NCBI GenBank assembly: GCA_003695005.1
Contig: RFJE01000365.1
Location: forward strand, 1-6,310
DNA: 6,310 bases
From: Candidatus Hydrogenedentota bacterium
GTDB taxonomy: Bacteria > Spirochaetota > Leptospiria > Turneriellales > J094
Direction of reading: 5' to 3'
Positions 1 to 5,238 of the stretch are shown here, in pieces (positions within the stretch are counted from its first letter, which is position 1; every line of letters begins with the position of its first letter). The notes beneath the pieces are model-generated. The model ran no database searches. It saw only the letters and a list, made by a program, of their open reading frames with translations, and was not told the origin of the DNA. Made by a program: the position numbers and the translations under genes.

Positions 1-2040
1 GTTCCTGATATGCCCACGCAAGAGGCAGGCTTGCGCGTGGTAAATAAATTTCCTTATCTGTCTGTCCTCTACAAGTGGGATGTTCCCCATGGCACTTCCA
101 ATATGCGGTTTGTTTGTTTAAGTGCAACAGGAGCAAGTTGTACAAATACATTGGATTCTCCACACGGATTTCAGGAAATTTGGTCATTAACTTCTTTGTA
201 TAGGATCGTAGAAGGTCCAGGTTCGAAAGATGTAAAATCTGCAAGTAGCGAAGATTGGCAGTATTATCCCGAACGAGCCATTAATTATTGGAGCCAATAC
301 TATAAGAATTACACATTGCAGGCAACCTCTTTTGCTTCGGTTTGGTCTGCGCAAAAATACTACTCTGGGGCAGTTAGCGGTTGTCTTGGTGGCAATACAA
401 ATACAATTTACCATGTAAAAGCAAACCATGGTACTCCTCATGTCCAGAGTTCCAGTGCTTGTGGGGGAAGTGGAGCTACAGTCAACCCACATCCAAATGG
501 TGGCAATTTCGTAGATATCTTTACTCCAATGCCATTCGATAGCAGCGAAGAGGTGTGGGAATCCTTTGCTTCCTTTACATACGCCTATCCTTATGGTTCA
601 GAAGGGAGACTACCTGGCAGCCTTTTATCAGGCAGCCAAGAAGTATATTATTTTGGGTACACCGGTACCGTCATGAGGTTTGCTGTTTTGTGGTGGAAAC
701 CACGGAGTTTTGTAGAGCCTACAAAATTAGGTTTAGGTATCGACTTTAATCGGGATGGGAAATACAGTCGCTCGAGCAACTTACAGGAAAGTGAAATCAT
801 ATACTACCGGTATGCAGGTTCCACCGAGGATCCAGCTAATGGTTATCCAGGCAATGTAAGTTATGGGTCTACGACTGGAAGTGGTAGTTATTACTGTGAA
901 TGGGGTAAAATGCCATACCAAAAAAGCGAGAACTCTAGCCTTATGCCCTGTAAACCTTATGTGCTTTACCAAAATATTCGAATTGGAGAAAATGATGTGA
1001 GTTATCCCGAAGGTAGTGTCATCCCCTATCACTTTGCCTTTCTTGTACAAGATCAAGATCCAACAGCCCCGATTAGCAGGCATCCTGCGACGATGGATCC
1101 GGATAGCGAAATATACATGGGAACCGATATTAGTAAAAATAATTCTCCCGTAATGCAAAGTTGTGGCTATAACCAGTCTCCCCCTTGCTCTGTTACTCCT
1201 TTTGACCCGTGGTTTTTAATAAAGTATCGAAAACCACCAACACTAGAAGCTTACCCCGTTGTTAAAAATGGGGATAACTATTATCAATTTAAGGTAAAAT
1301 ATAGTAATCCATATAAAATACCACCTTCTTGTAGTGAAATTTCCACAGATACGAGCGGCTGTTCTGTGGGAAATGTGGGTCACTCTCACATATTAATTGA
1401 CTTAAATGGAAATGGAATATACGAAGATAGCGAGCGGTTTAAAATGTCTGTACAGGATCCTACTCAGGATAAATCGGATTTTGACTCTTCTGGAGTCGTT
1501 GTGTTTTATTTTCCGAATCCCAATACAAATCCACAGGGATACCAAATAAAATTTGGCAACAAGGTGCAGTTAAAGTATGCGTTTGATTTTGCTGAATATA
1601 AATATGATGGCACAGGAAATGATCGTGGCTTAAAAGCCGACGAAATTACAGGTACGTTTAATTTAGATAAGCTAACAGAGCCCTTAGTCGTACGGAATAA
1701 TTACCAGCACCCGGGAGAAAAAACAGGAGAGCCCGTAAAAATAATTGTTGGCAATCGTACAGCGGATGGTAAAATCATTAAGGGTAAGTATTCCGTTCGA
1801 ATTTATTCTGCTTCTGGCCGTATGGTTTATGACGGAAATGGCCAATGGGTAGATCGTCCTTTAGAAACAGCGGATCAGGACATGCCGCTGATCTGGAACT
1901 TAAAGTCCAATGCAGGTAAAAAAGTAGGTTCCGGTGTATATTTGGTCATTATGGTTCGTGAAATTGAGGGCGAATACTTAGATCCTGTCACAAAGAAAAT
2001 AGTCGTTGTAAGAGGAAAAGAACCTTTCCGTTGGGAGTAA
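1..2040 (+). CDS. Probable exported protein with FlgD-type Ig-like C-terminus (5' partial)
   Basis: I do not recognise the protein as a whole. The frame is open from base 1 and the first ATG, at base 10, has no visible ribosome site or signal peptide, so the true start is probably outside the window; residue numbers count from that ATG (676 residues visible). The N-terminal half is rich in Tyr, Trp, Ser and Gly. Ten cysteines fall in five close pairs (36/44, 125/151, 296/314, 385/393, 441/451), suggesting disulfides in an oxidising compartment. Two Asp/Asn loops of DxNxxG form (D245-F-N-R-D-G and D464-L-N-G-N-G) look like calcium-binding turns. Residues about 560-668 resemble the FlgD/T9SS-like Ig fold that often ends surface proteins (SVRIYSASGRMVYDG, then KKVGSGVYLVIM). 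I infer a secreted or surface protein; its specific role is unknown. Its stop overlaps the start of add by 10 bases, implying one transcript. Confidence 0.75.
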   Translation, partial: VPDMPTQEAGLRVVNKFPYLSVLYKWDVPHGTSNMRFVCLSATGASCTNTLDSPHGFQEIWSLTSLYRIVEGPGSKDVKSASSEDWQYYPERAINYWSQYYKNYTLQATSFASVWSAQKYYSGAVSGCLGGNTNTIYHVKANHGTPHVQSSSACGGSGATVNPHPNGGNFVDIFTPMPFDSSEEVWESFASFTYAYPYGSEGRLPGSLLSGSQEVYYFGYTGTVMRFAVLWWKPRSFVEPTKLGLGIDFNRDGKYSRSSNLQESEIIYYRYAGSTEDPANGYPGNVSYGSTTGSGSYYCEWGKMPYQKSENSSLMPCKPYVLYQNIRIGENDVSYPEGSVIPYHFAFLVQDQDPTAPISRHPATMDPDSEIYMGTDISKNNSPVMQSCGYNQSPPCSVTPFDPWFLIKYRKPPTLEAYPVVKNGDNYYQFKVKYSNPYKIPPSCSEISTDTSGCSVGNVGHSHILIDLNGNGIYEDSERFKMSVQDPTQDKSDFDSSGVVVFYFPNPNTNPQGYQIKFGNKVQLKYAFDFAEYKYDGTGNDRGLKADEITGTFNLDKLTEPLVVRNNYQHPGEKTGEPVKIIVGNRTADGKIIKGKYSVRIYSASGRMVYDGNGQWVDRPLETADQDMPLIWNLKSNAGKKVGSGVYLVIMVREIEGEYLDPVTKKIVVVRGKEPFRWE
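646..1599 (+). other. Two similar beta-rich modules, each with a DxNxxG loop, in the surface protein
   Basis: Residues about 213-350 and 412-530 follow the same plan: an aromatic beta strand (YYFGYTGTVMRFAVLWW; NYYQFKVKYSNP), a proline-rich stretch, a strand ending in an Asp-x-Asn loop (GIDFNRDGKY; LIDLNGNGIY), an acidic spacer, then a Gly-x-x-hydrophobic-Tyr-x-Phe-Ala-Phe strand (PEGSVIPYHFAF; FGNKVQLKYAFDFA). The order and spacing suggest an old duplication of one beta-sandwich unit. The match is by eye and weak at the residue level. Confidence 0.4.
1687..2013 (+). other. FlgD-type Ig-like C-terminal domain
   Basis: Residues about 560-668 of the first protein begin with the VVRNNYQHPGE motif and run through SVRIYSASGRMVYDG, the short LIWNLKSNAGKKVGSGVYL segment and a final KKIVVVRGK strand. 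This is the usual order in FlgD-like Ig domains: NN-x-x-x-P, then V-x-I-Y-s-x-s-G-x-x-V, W-x-x-x-n-x-x-G-k-x-V-x-s-G-x-Y. Such domains sit at the C-terminus of many exported bacterial proteins, in some phyla as sorting or anchoring modules. Here it is internal evidence for export only; it does not by itself show type IX secretion. Confidence 0.65.
2011..2033 (+). promoter_or_regulatory. Ribosome site and TTG start of add, in a small hairpin
   Basis: The only purine-rich site before the TTG start (2031-2033) is AGAGGA at 2011-2016, about 14 bases away and so further than usual. GGAAA at 2014-2018 can pair with TTTCC at 2025-2029 across a 6-base loop, hiding the site. Because the preceding gene is translated through this hairpin to its stop at 2038-2040, translational coupling is a likely way of starting add. 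No ATG, GTG or other TTG lies in frame between the upstream stop (1959-1961) and 2031. Confidence 0.45.
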
Positions 2041-3017
2041 TCGACCTACATAGACATTTAGACGGTGCATTTCGTCCAGAAAGCTTGTATAAAGAAGCAA
2101 AAAGGCGAAATTTGCCGCAAGCGAAATTTAGTGAACAGGAATTTATACAGCACTGTCAAGTTTCTCCAACCTGTCATACTTTAACAGAGTTTTTAAATGT
2201 GTTTCACTTTTTCTATGACATTGCGCAAAACTTAGACTTTTTAGCAAAAGCTTCCTATGAAGTTGTGGAAGATTGTAAAAAAGATGGTTTAATTTATGCC
2301 GAGTTGCGGTTTGCTCCTCATCTGTTTATCAGTAATACGATAACTGTTGAAAATGTGTTAGATACAGTCTTAGAGGCTATCCGGAAAGCCTCGATAGAGA
2401 ATCAAATTCCCATTCGGGTGATTGCCTGTGTAATGCGTGGTTCGCCTGTTTCTTATGTGGACGAGTTAGTAAAACTTTTCCCGCAATACCACAGTGAGGG
2501 ACTTGTTGGTCTCGATTTAGCTGGTGACGAAAGCAAGTACCCAGGAGATGAGTATGCAACAGCTTTTGAAAAAGCAGCTGCCGAACAAATCCCGATTACT
2601 ATTCATGCGGGGGAAGCCGCAGGTGCAGAATCGGTATGGCTGGCAATAGACAAATTAAAAGCAAAAAGAATTGGTCATGGAATTCACTCTATTTCGGATC
2701 ATAAGCTTTTAAGCGTGCTTAAGGAAAAAAATATCACATTGGAAATTTGTTTAACAAGCAATGTACAAACAGGGGCTGTAAAAAGTTTAGCAGATCACCC
2801 GTTTCCAGAGTTTCTAAGACAAAATGTACCTGTTACTATAAACACAGACGACCCTTCTGTTTCTGGCATTACTTTATCGGGTGAGCTTGAACTTGCTCAA
2901 AAGCAGTTTCATTTAAATAAAGGCGACTTGCAAGCCTTGCAAAAACAAGCTGTCCAAGCCGCCTTTTGCGAACATTCCTTAAAACAGGATTTACTAGCAA
3001 TTCTATCTGCTAGCTAG
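2031..3017 (+). CDS. add: Adenosine deaminase
   Basis: Zinc hydrolase that deaminates adenosine and deoxyadenosine to inosine and deoxyinosine in cytoplasmic purine salvage. The 328-residue length matches bacterial Add (about 333 in E. coli). The family's active-site set is complete: HRHLDG supplies zinc ligands His7 and His9; LDLAGDE (161-167) the substrate loop; IHAGEAAG holds zinc ligand His192 and the catalytic Glu195; IGHG holds His216; NTDDP holds zinc ligand Asp273 and Asp274. HRHLDG and CLTSNVQT resemble E. coli adenosine deaminase more than the HxHLEG-type adenine or aminodeoxyfutalosine deaminases. Translation starts at a TTG, fixed by the essential N-terminal histidines and the lack of another start. 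It overlaps the upstream surface-protein gene by 10 bases and so is probably cotranscribed with it, an unusual pairing. Its 3' end overlaps the opposing dehydrogenase gene by 8 bases. Confidence 0.95.
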   Translation: MGVIDLHRHLDGAFRPESLYKEAKRRNLPQAKFSEQEFIQHCQVSPTCHTLTEFLNVFHFFYDIAQNLDFLAKASYEVVEDCKKDGLIYAELRFAPHLFISNTITVENVLDTVLEAIRKASIENQIPIRVIACVMRGSPVSYVDELVKLFPQYHSEGLVGLDLAGDESKYPGDEYATAFEKAAAEQIPITIHAGEAAGAESVWLAIDKLKAKRIGHGIHSISDHKLLSVLKEKNITLEICLTSNVQTGAVKSLADHPFPEFLRQNVPVTINTDDPSVSGITLSGELELAQKQFHLNKGDLQALQKQAVQAAFCEHSLKQDLLAILSAS

Positions 3018-3019
3018 CA
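3008..3019. repeat. 12-base perfect palindrome shared by two convergent gene ends
   Basis: TGCTAGCTAGCA reads the same on both strands and contains the stop codons of add (TAG, 3015-3017, +) and of the acyl-CoA dehydrogenase (TAG, 3010-3012, -). Both genes therefore finish with the codons GCT AGC TAG. There is no loop and no T-run on either side, so it does not look like an intrinsic terminator, and transcripts from both sides probably run into each other. Confidence 0.8.
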
Positions 3020-4761
3020 TACGAAGCAATCGTTGCTTCCGATGCTGCTATTTCTCGATCGGCAAGTTTTAAAAACTCGTTTACTGCTAGTTCTTTTTCT
3101 TCTAAAATAGGATGATTCTTTGCTCGTGCAATATCTATTTGCTGTCCTAGCATTAATAGGCAAAACATATAAGAAAACATCCAAGCAAGCTCTTGCGAAA
3201 GTGCTTCGCGAACAGGCTTGTCGTAAGATTTATAGATTTCTACTTGCTTCTCAAGGCGCGCACGATAATCTTTCACTTTTGCTGCGATTCTCTCATCCTT
3301 TAAAAGCGCAATTTGCTCGTCGAGATAATCTCCCATAATGGAATTTTCCTTAACAGCATCTAGCACTCCCCCAATAATGGCAATTACCTGTAACTGAGAT
3401 GTTCCTTCGTAAATGCTCGTAATACGAGCGTCCCTATATACCTTTGCAATTTCGTATTCTTCTGTATAGCCAACACCACCATGTACCTGCACCCCATCAT
3501 AAGCTACTTTATTTGCCCACTCCGAAGCGGTTAGTTTCGATAGCGGTGTTAACAGTTTCGCAATTTTATCCCACTTCATGTACTCAGGGTTTTTTCGAAG
3601 CACTTTTTCGTCAATTCCCTCATGCCGAGCATTATTCATCATGCCTAAAGCTAAATCTACAACTTCAGAAGCGCGATAAATTAAAGCACGAGCTGCATGG
3701 ACACGCGCTAAGCTTTCATTTAACATACGGCGAACAGGGGGAAGATTCTCAATGGTTACACCAAATTGCACACGCTGGGCAGCGTACTCTTTTGCCAAGG
3801 AGTAAGCTTGTTGCATAATCCCTAAGGATTGGCAAGCAATTCCCATGCGCGCTCCATTCATCATGTTAATGGCGTATTTTACTAGACCCGCACCTTCGTC
3901 TCCAATTAAATAACCCTTGCTATTATCATACTTTACTTCGCATGTGGCACTACAGTGAAGCCCCATTTTTTCTTCAATGCGAGAAATTTCTATATCGGAA
4001 GATTCCACCATAAAAAAGCTTAAACCAAAAGCGCCTTTTTTATCTAAACTGCGCGCAATTGTGAAAATAGCGGCTTTTGTATCTTCTCCAAAACCACAGC
4101 CTTGCGTAATAAAAATTTTTGTTCCATTTAACTTAAAAATACGCCCGTCTACTCTCTCGGCTTTTAATTGAGCATTTGTTAAATCCGAACCAATATCCGG
4201 CTCTGTTAATGCCATAGCTCCGAGCATTTCGCCCGATGCAAATTTAGGTAAATAAGTTTGCTTTAAATAATCATCCCCATAGTATTCAATCATTTCGGGC
4301 ATGTTATAATATCCAACAATAATTCCTGTGGAAGCATCGGCACGTGCCATTAATTCGGAAATAGGCTGCCTTGCTGTTAAACCAAAATTTAATCCACCCC
4401 ATTCACGAGGTAATGAATAACATAAAATTTGAGATTCTTTTAATTTCTGTATAAAGTTAACCTGAACTTCAGGTGGAATAACTTTTCCATTTTCAAATTT
4501 TAAACCTTGCTTATCCATTTCAAGAACATGAGGTGCTAACTCGCCTGCAATAATTTGTGCATAGGCATCATATACAGATTTGTAAAAGTCCACAGCCTCG
4601 TCTGTACTAGAAGGAGCGTACTCAAACTTTGCATCCTGTGTTTCTTGGTACTTTTTTGCATCTTCGAAGTCCCGCTCTATAACAGGAATTACTTTGTTCC
4701 AATTTACAAACTCATCTAATACAAACTGCAAATCTAAATTATCTTCATAATAATTTTTCAT
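3010..4761 (-). CDS. Acyl-CoA dehydrogenase, long FadE5/DmdC-like form
   Basis: FAD enzyme that introduces the alpha-beta double bond into an acyl-CoA, passing electrons to electron-transfer flavoprotein; cytoplasmic, in beta-oxidation or a related acyl-CoA route. At 583 residues it is longer than classic forms of about 380. An N-terminal extension (1-45) precedes the helical N domain (about 50-180), the beta domain with MALTEPDIGSD (183-193), the C-terminal helical domain with RVQFG (330-334) and QVHGGVGYT (425-433), and a helical tail (about 465-583). This resembles the order in FadE5 and DmdC-type enzymes, which carry an added C-terminal domain. Catalytic base is probably Glu452 in YEGTSQ, the position used by medium-chain type enzymes. 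The start has a good GAGGTGAG ribosome site 4762-4771. Substrate chain length cannot be read from sequence; DmdC-like methylmercaptopropionyl-CoA activity is possible but unsupported. Confidence 0.93.
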   Translation of the reverse strand: MKNYYEDNLDLQFVLDEFVNWNKVIPVIERDFEDAKKYQETQDAKFEYAPSSTDEAVDFYKSVYDAYAQIIAGELAPHVLEMDKQGLKFENGKVIPPEVQVNFIQKLKESQILCYSLPREWGGLNFGLTARQPISELMARADASTGIIVGYYNMPEMIEYYGDDYLKQTYLPKFASGEMLGAMALTEPDIGSDLTNAQLKAERVDGRIFKLNGTKIFITQGCGFGEDTKAAIFTIARSLDKKGAFGLSFFMVESSDIEISRIEEKMGLHCSATCEVKYDNSKGYLIGDEGAGLVKYAINMMNGARMGIACQSLGIMQQAYSLAKEYAAQRVQFGVTIENLPPVRRMLNESLARVHAARALIYRASEVVDLALGMMNNARHEGIDEKVLRKNPEYMKWDKIAKLLTPLSKLTASEWANKVAYDGVQVHGGVGYTEEYEIAKVYRDARITSIYEGTSQLQVIAIIGGVLDAVKENSIMGDYLDEQIALLKDERIAAKVKDYRARLEKQVEIYKSYDKPVREALSQELAWMFSYMFCLLMLGQQIDIARAKNHPILEEKELAVNEFLKLADREIAASEATIASYAS

Positions 4762-4771
4762 AACTCACCTC
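4762..4771 (-). promoter_or_regulatory. Ribosome binding site of the acyl-CoA dehydrogenase
   Basis: On the minus strand GAGGTGAGTT directly precedes the ATG at 4761-4759. The GAGG core is six bases from the start, a strong and well-spaced site that confirms the chosen start codon. Confidence 0.75.
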
Positions 4772-4785
4772 GCTTACTGTTTTAC

Positions 4786-4805
4786 GCGTTGAAAATTATC
4801 GACGC
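4786..4805. repeat. Inverted repeat over the candidate -10 of the acyl-CoA dehydrogenase
   Basis: GCGTTGA (4786-4792) and TCGACGC (4799-4805) form a 7-pair stem with one G-T pair around the 6-base loop AAATTA. It lies 25-44 bases upstream of the dehydrogenase start and covers the GATAAT hexamer. No T-run follows on either strand, so an operator or leader structure fits better than a terminator. The binding protein is unknown. Confidence 0.5.
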
Positions 4806-4822
4806 ATAGTCAAAAATGACAC
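4795..4822 (-). promoter_or_regulatory. Candidate promoter of the acyl-CoA dehydrogenase
   Basis: Minus-strand GATAAT (4800-4795, five of six consensus bases) is preceded after 16 bases by GTGTCA (4822-4817, four of six). Transcription would begin near 4787, about 25 bases before the start codon. The -35 is weak, as expected for an activated or repressor-tuned promoter. Reading from the repressor gene upstream is the alternative source of transcript. Confidence 0.35.
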
Positions 4823-4831
4823 TTGCGTCAT
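4812..4831 (-). repeat. Inverted repeat ATGAC-N6-GTCAT: operator or weak terminator
   Basis: ATGAC at 4816-4820 and GTCAT at 4827-4831 are a perfect 5-base inverted repeat around ACTTGC, covering the candidate -35 of the dehydrogenase. On the minus strand the stem is followed by five T residues (4816-4812, the first shared with the stem), so it could be a weak intrinsic terminator of the repressor gene. The stem is short and only partly GC. GTCA-TCG-TGAC (4827-4837) is an overlapping alternative hairpin; the two could compete. Confidence 0.35.
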
Positions 4832-4847
4832 CGTGACAAGCTTCTTT

Positions 4848-4875
4848 TTATAAGAAAAAAGTTATAAGAAAAAAG
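4848..4875. repeat. Perfect 14-base tandem duplication at the end of the repressor gene
   Basis: TTATAAGAAAAAAG occurs twice head to tail, at 4848-4861 and 4862-4875, without mismatch. The second copy (first on the minus strand) encodes the last residues of the repressor and its TAA stop (4864-4862); the other copy lies just downstream. Slippage at the A-runs is the simple explanation, and the lack of mismatches suggests it is recent. Confidence 0.85.
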
Positions 4876-5113
4876 CAGATTTGATAATGGCTTCTAGTTT
4901 TGCCTTGAGTTCCGGCTCAGCCATGTTTGTTTGCACGCAAGTTTGTACATATTCTTGTATATACGCTTCCGATGCTTTTTTTAGCGCATTTGTGCTTGCC
5001 TTCATCATTTGCATAACTTTTAGACAATCTGTTTCTTCTGCTTCAATCATTTTCTTAACTGCTTCAATTTGACCTTGAACCCTACTTAACCTATCGATAA
5101 TCGCTTTTGACAT
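4862..5113 (-). CDS. CsoR/RcnR/FrmR-family small repressor, CstR-like sensor site
   Basis: An all-helical DNA-binding repressor of the family that senses Cu(I), Ni/Co, formaldehyde or persulfide and releases G-tract operators when its ligand binds. The 83 residues cover the whole family core: RLSRVQGQIEAV (8-19) is the typical first helix, followed by Cys30 and Cys59. In Cu(I)-sensing CsoR the ligands are Cys, then His 25 residues later, then Cys four residues after that. Here the spacing is the same but the middle residue is Tyr55 and only Cys30 and Cys59 remain. Two cysteines without His is the pattern of CstR-type persulfide sensors, so copper sensing is unlikely; this assignment is inference. 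The usual neighbours (copper ATPase, CopZ, rhodanese, formaldehyde dehydrogenase) are absent. The gene is 100 bases upstream of the dehydrogenase on the same strand and divergent from the phosphatase. Confidence 0.92.
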   Translation of the reverse strand: MSKAIIDRLSRVQGQIEAVKKMIEAEETDCLKVMQMMKASTNALKKASEAYIQEYVQTCVQTNMAEPELKAKLEAIIKSAFFL

Positions 5114-5120
5114 ACGGATA

Positions 5121-5159
5121 CCCCTATTGTTATATACTAAGACTTGAATCCAATGTCAA
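5121..5159 (-). promoter_or_regulatory. Promoter, ribosome site and possible self-operator of the repressor gene
   Basis: On the minus strand TTGACA (5159-5154) and TATATA (5136-5131) are separated by 17 bases, a near-ideal sigma70 promoter. Transcription would start near 5124, only about a dozen bases before the ATG at 5113. AGGGG (5125-5121), seven bases from the ATG, is the ribosome site and would sit at the very start of the message. The surrounding ATAGGGGTAT resembles one half of the G-tract operators bound by CsoR-family proteins, which suggests autoregulation; I see no clear second half. Confidence 0.6.
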
Positions 5160-5169
5160 CTTTTTTCGG

Positions 5170-5197
5170 TTTACATTTTAGGAGCAAGTCCTATAAG
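5170..5197 (+). promoter_or_regulatory. Candidate sigma70 promoter of the phosphatase gene
   Basis: TTTACA (5170-5175) and TATAAG (5192-5197) are 16 bases apart, five of six consensus bases in each. A transcript starting near 5204 would have a leader of about 35 bases to the ATG at 5239. The -35 begins 11 bases from the -35 of the opposing repressor promoter, so the two promoters are back to back. Confidence 0.5.
5179..5193. repeat. Inverted repeat TAGGA-N5-TCCTA in the phosphatase promoter spacer
   Basis: TAGGA (5179-5183) and TCCTA (5189-5193) are perfectly symmetrical around GCAAG, between the -35 and -10 of the phosphatase promoter and touching the -10. A protein bound here would block that promoter. 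It could be an operator; with five-base arms chance is not excluded. Confidence 0.35.
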
Positions 5198-5238
5198 AGT
5201 CTATATGGTAAATAGCGAAGGTTACTAGGCGACAAATT

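Noticed and set aside
601..640. Short direct repeat GGCAGCC around 617-638
   Set aside because: Seven bases within coding sequence that encodes two Gly-Ser turns; expected by chance and explained by the protein.
781..1158. Minus-strand open frame of 125 codons inside the surface-protein gene
   Set aside because: It is antisense to a frame with clear protein features, has no ribosome site or recognisable motif, and its composition reads as a shadow of the plus-strand codons.
2031..3017. Reading add as aminodeoxyfutalosine deaminase of menaquinone synthesis
   Set aside because: The HRHLDG and CLTSNVQT motifs and the overall length match adenosine deaminase, and no futalosine-pathway gene is in the window.
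3008..3019. Palindrome as a bidirectional transcription terminator
   Set aside because: It has no loop bases and no adjacent T-run on either strand, so a stable terminator hairpin would not form.
3444..3818. Plus-strand open frame of 124 codons antisense to the acyl-CoA dehydrogenase
   Set aside because: The opposite strand encodes conserved catalytic motifs over the same stretch. The plus-strand translation has no domain, and no promoter or ribosome site stands out.
4881..5072. Plus-strand open frame of 63 codons antisense to the repressor
   Set aside because: The minus strand carries the full CsoR-family helix pattern; the plus-strand product is hydrophobic only because it mirrors Lys/Glu/Ala-rich helices.
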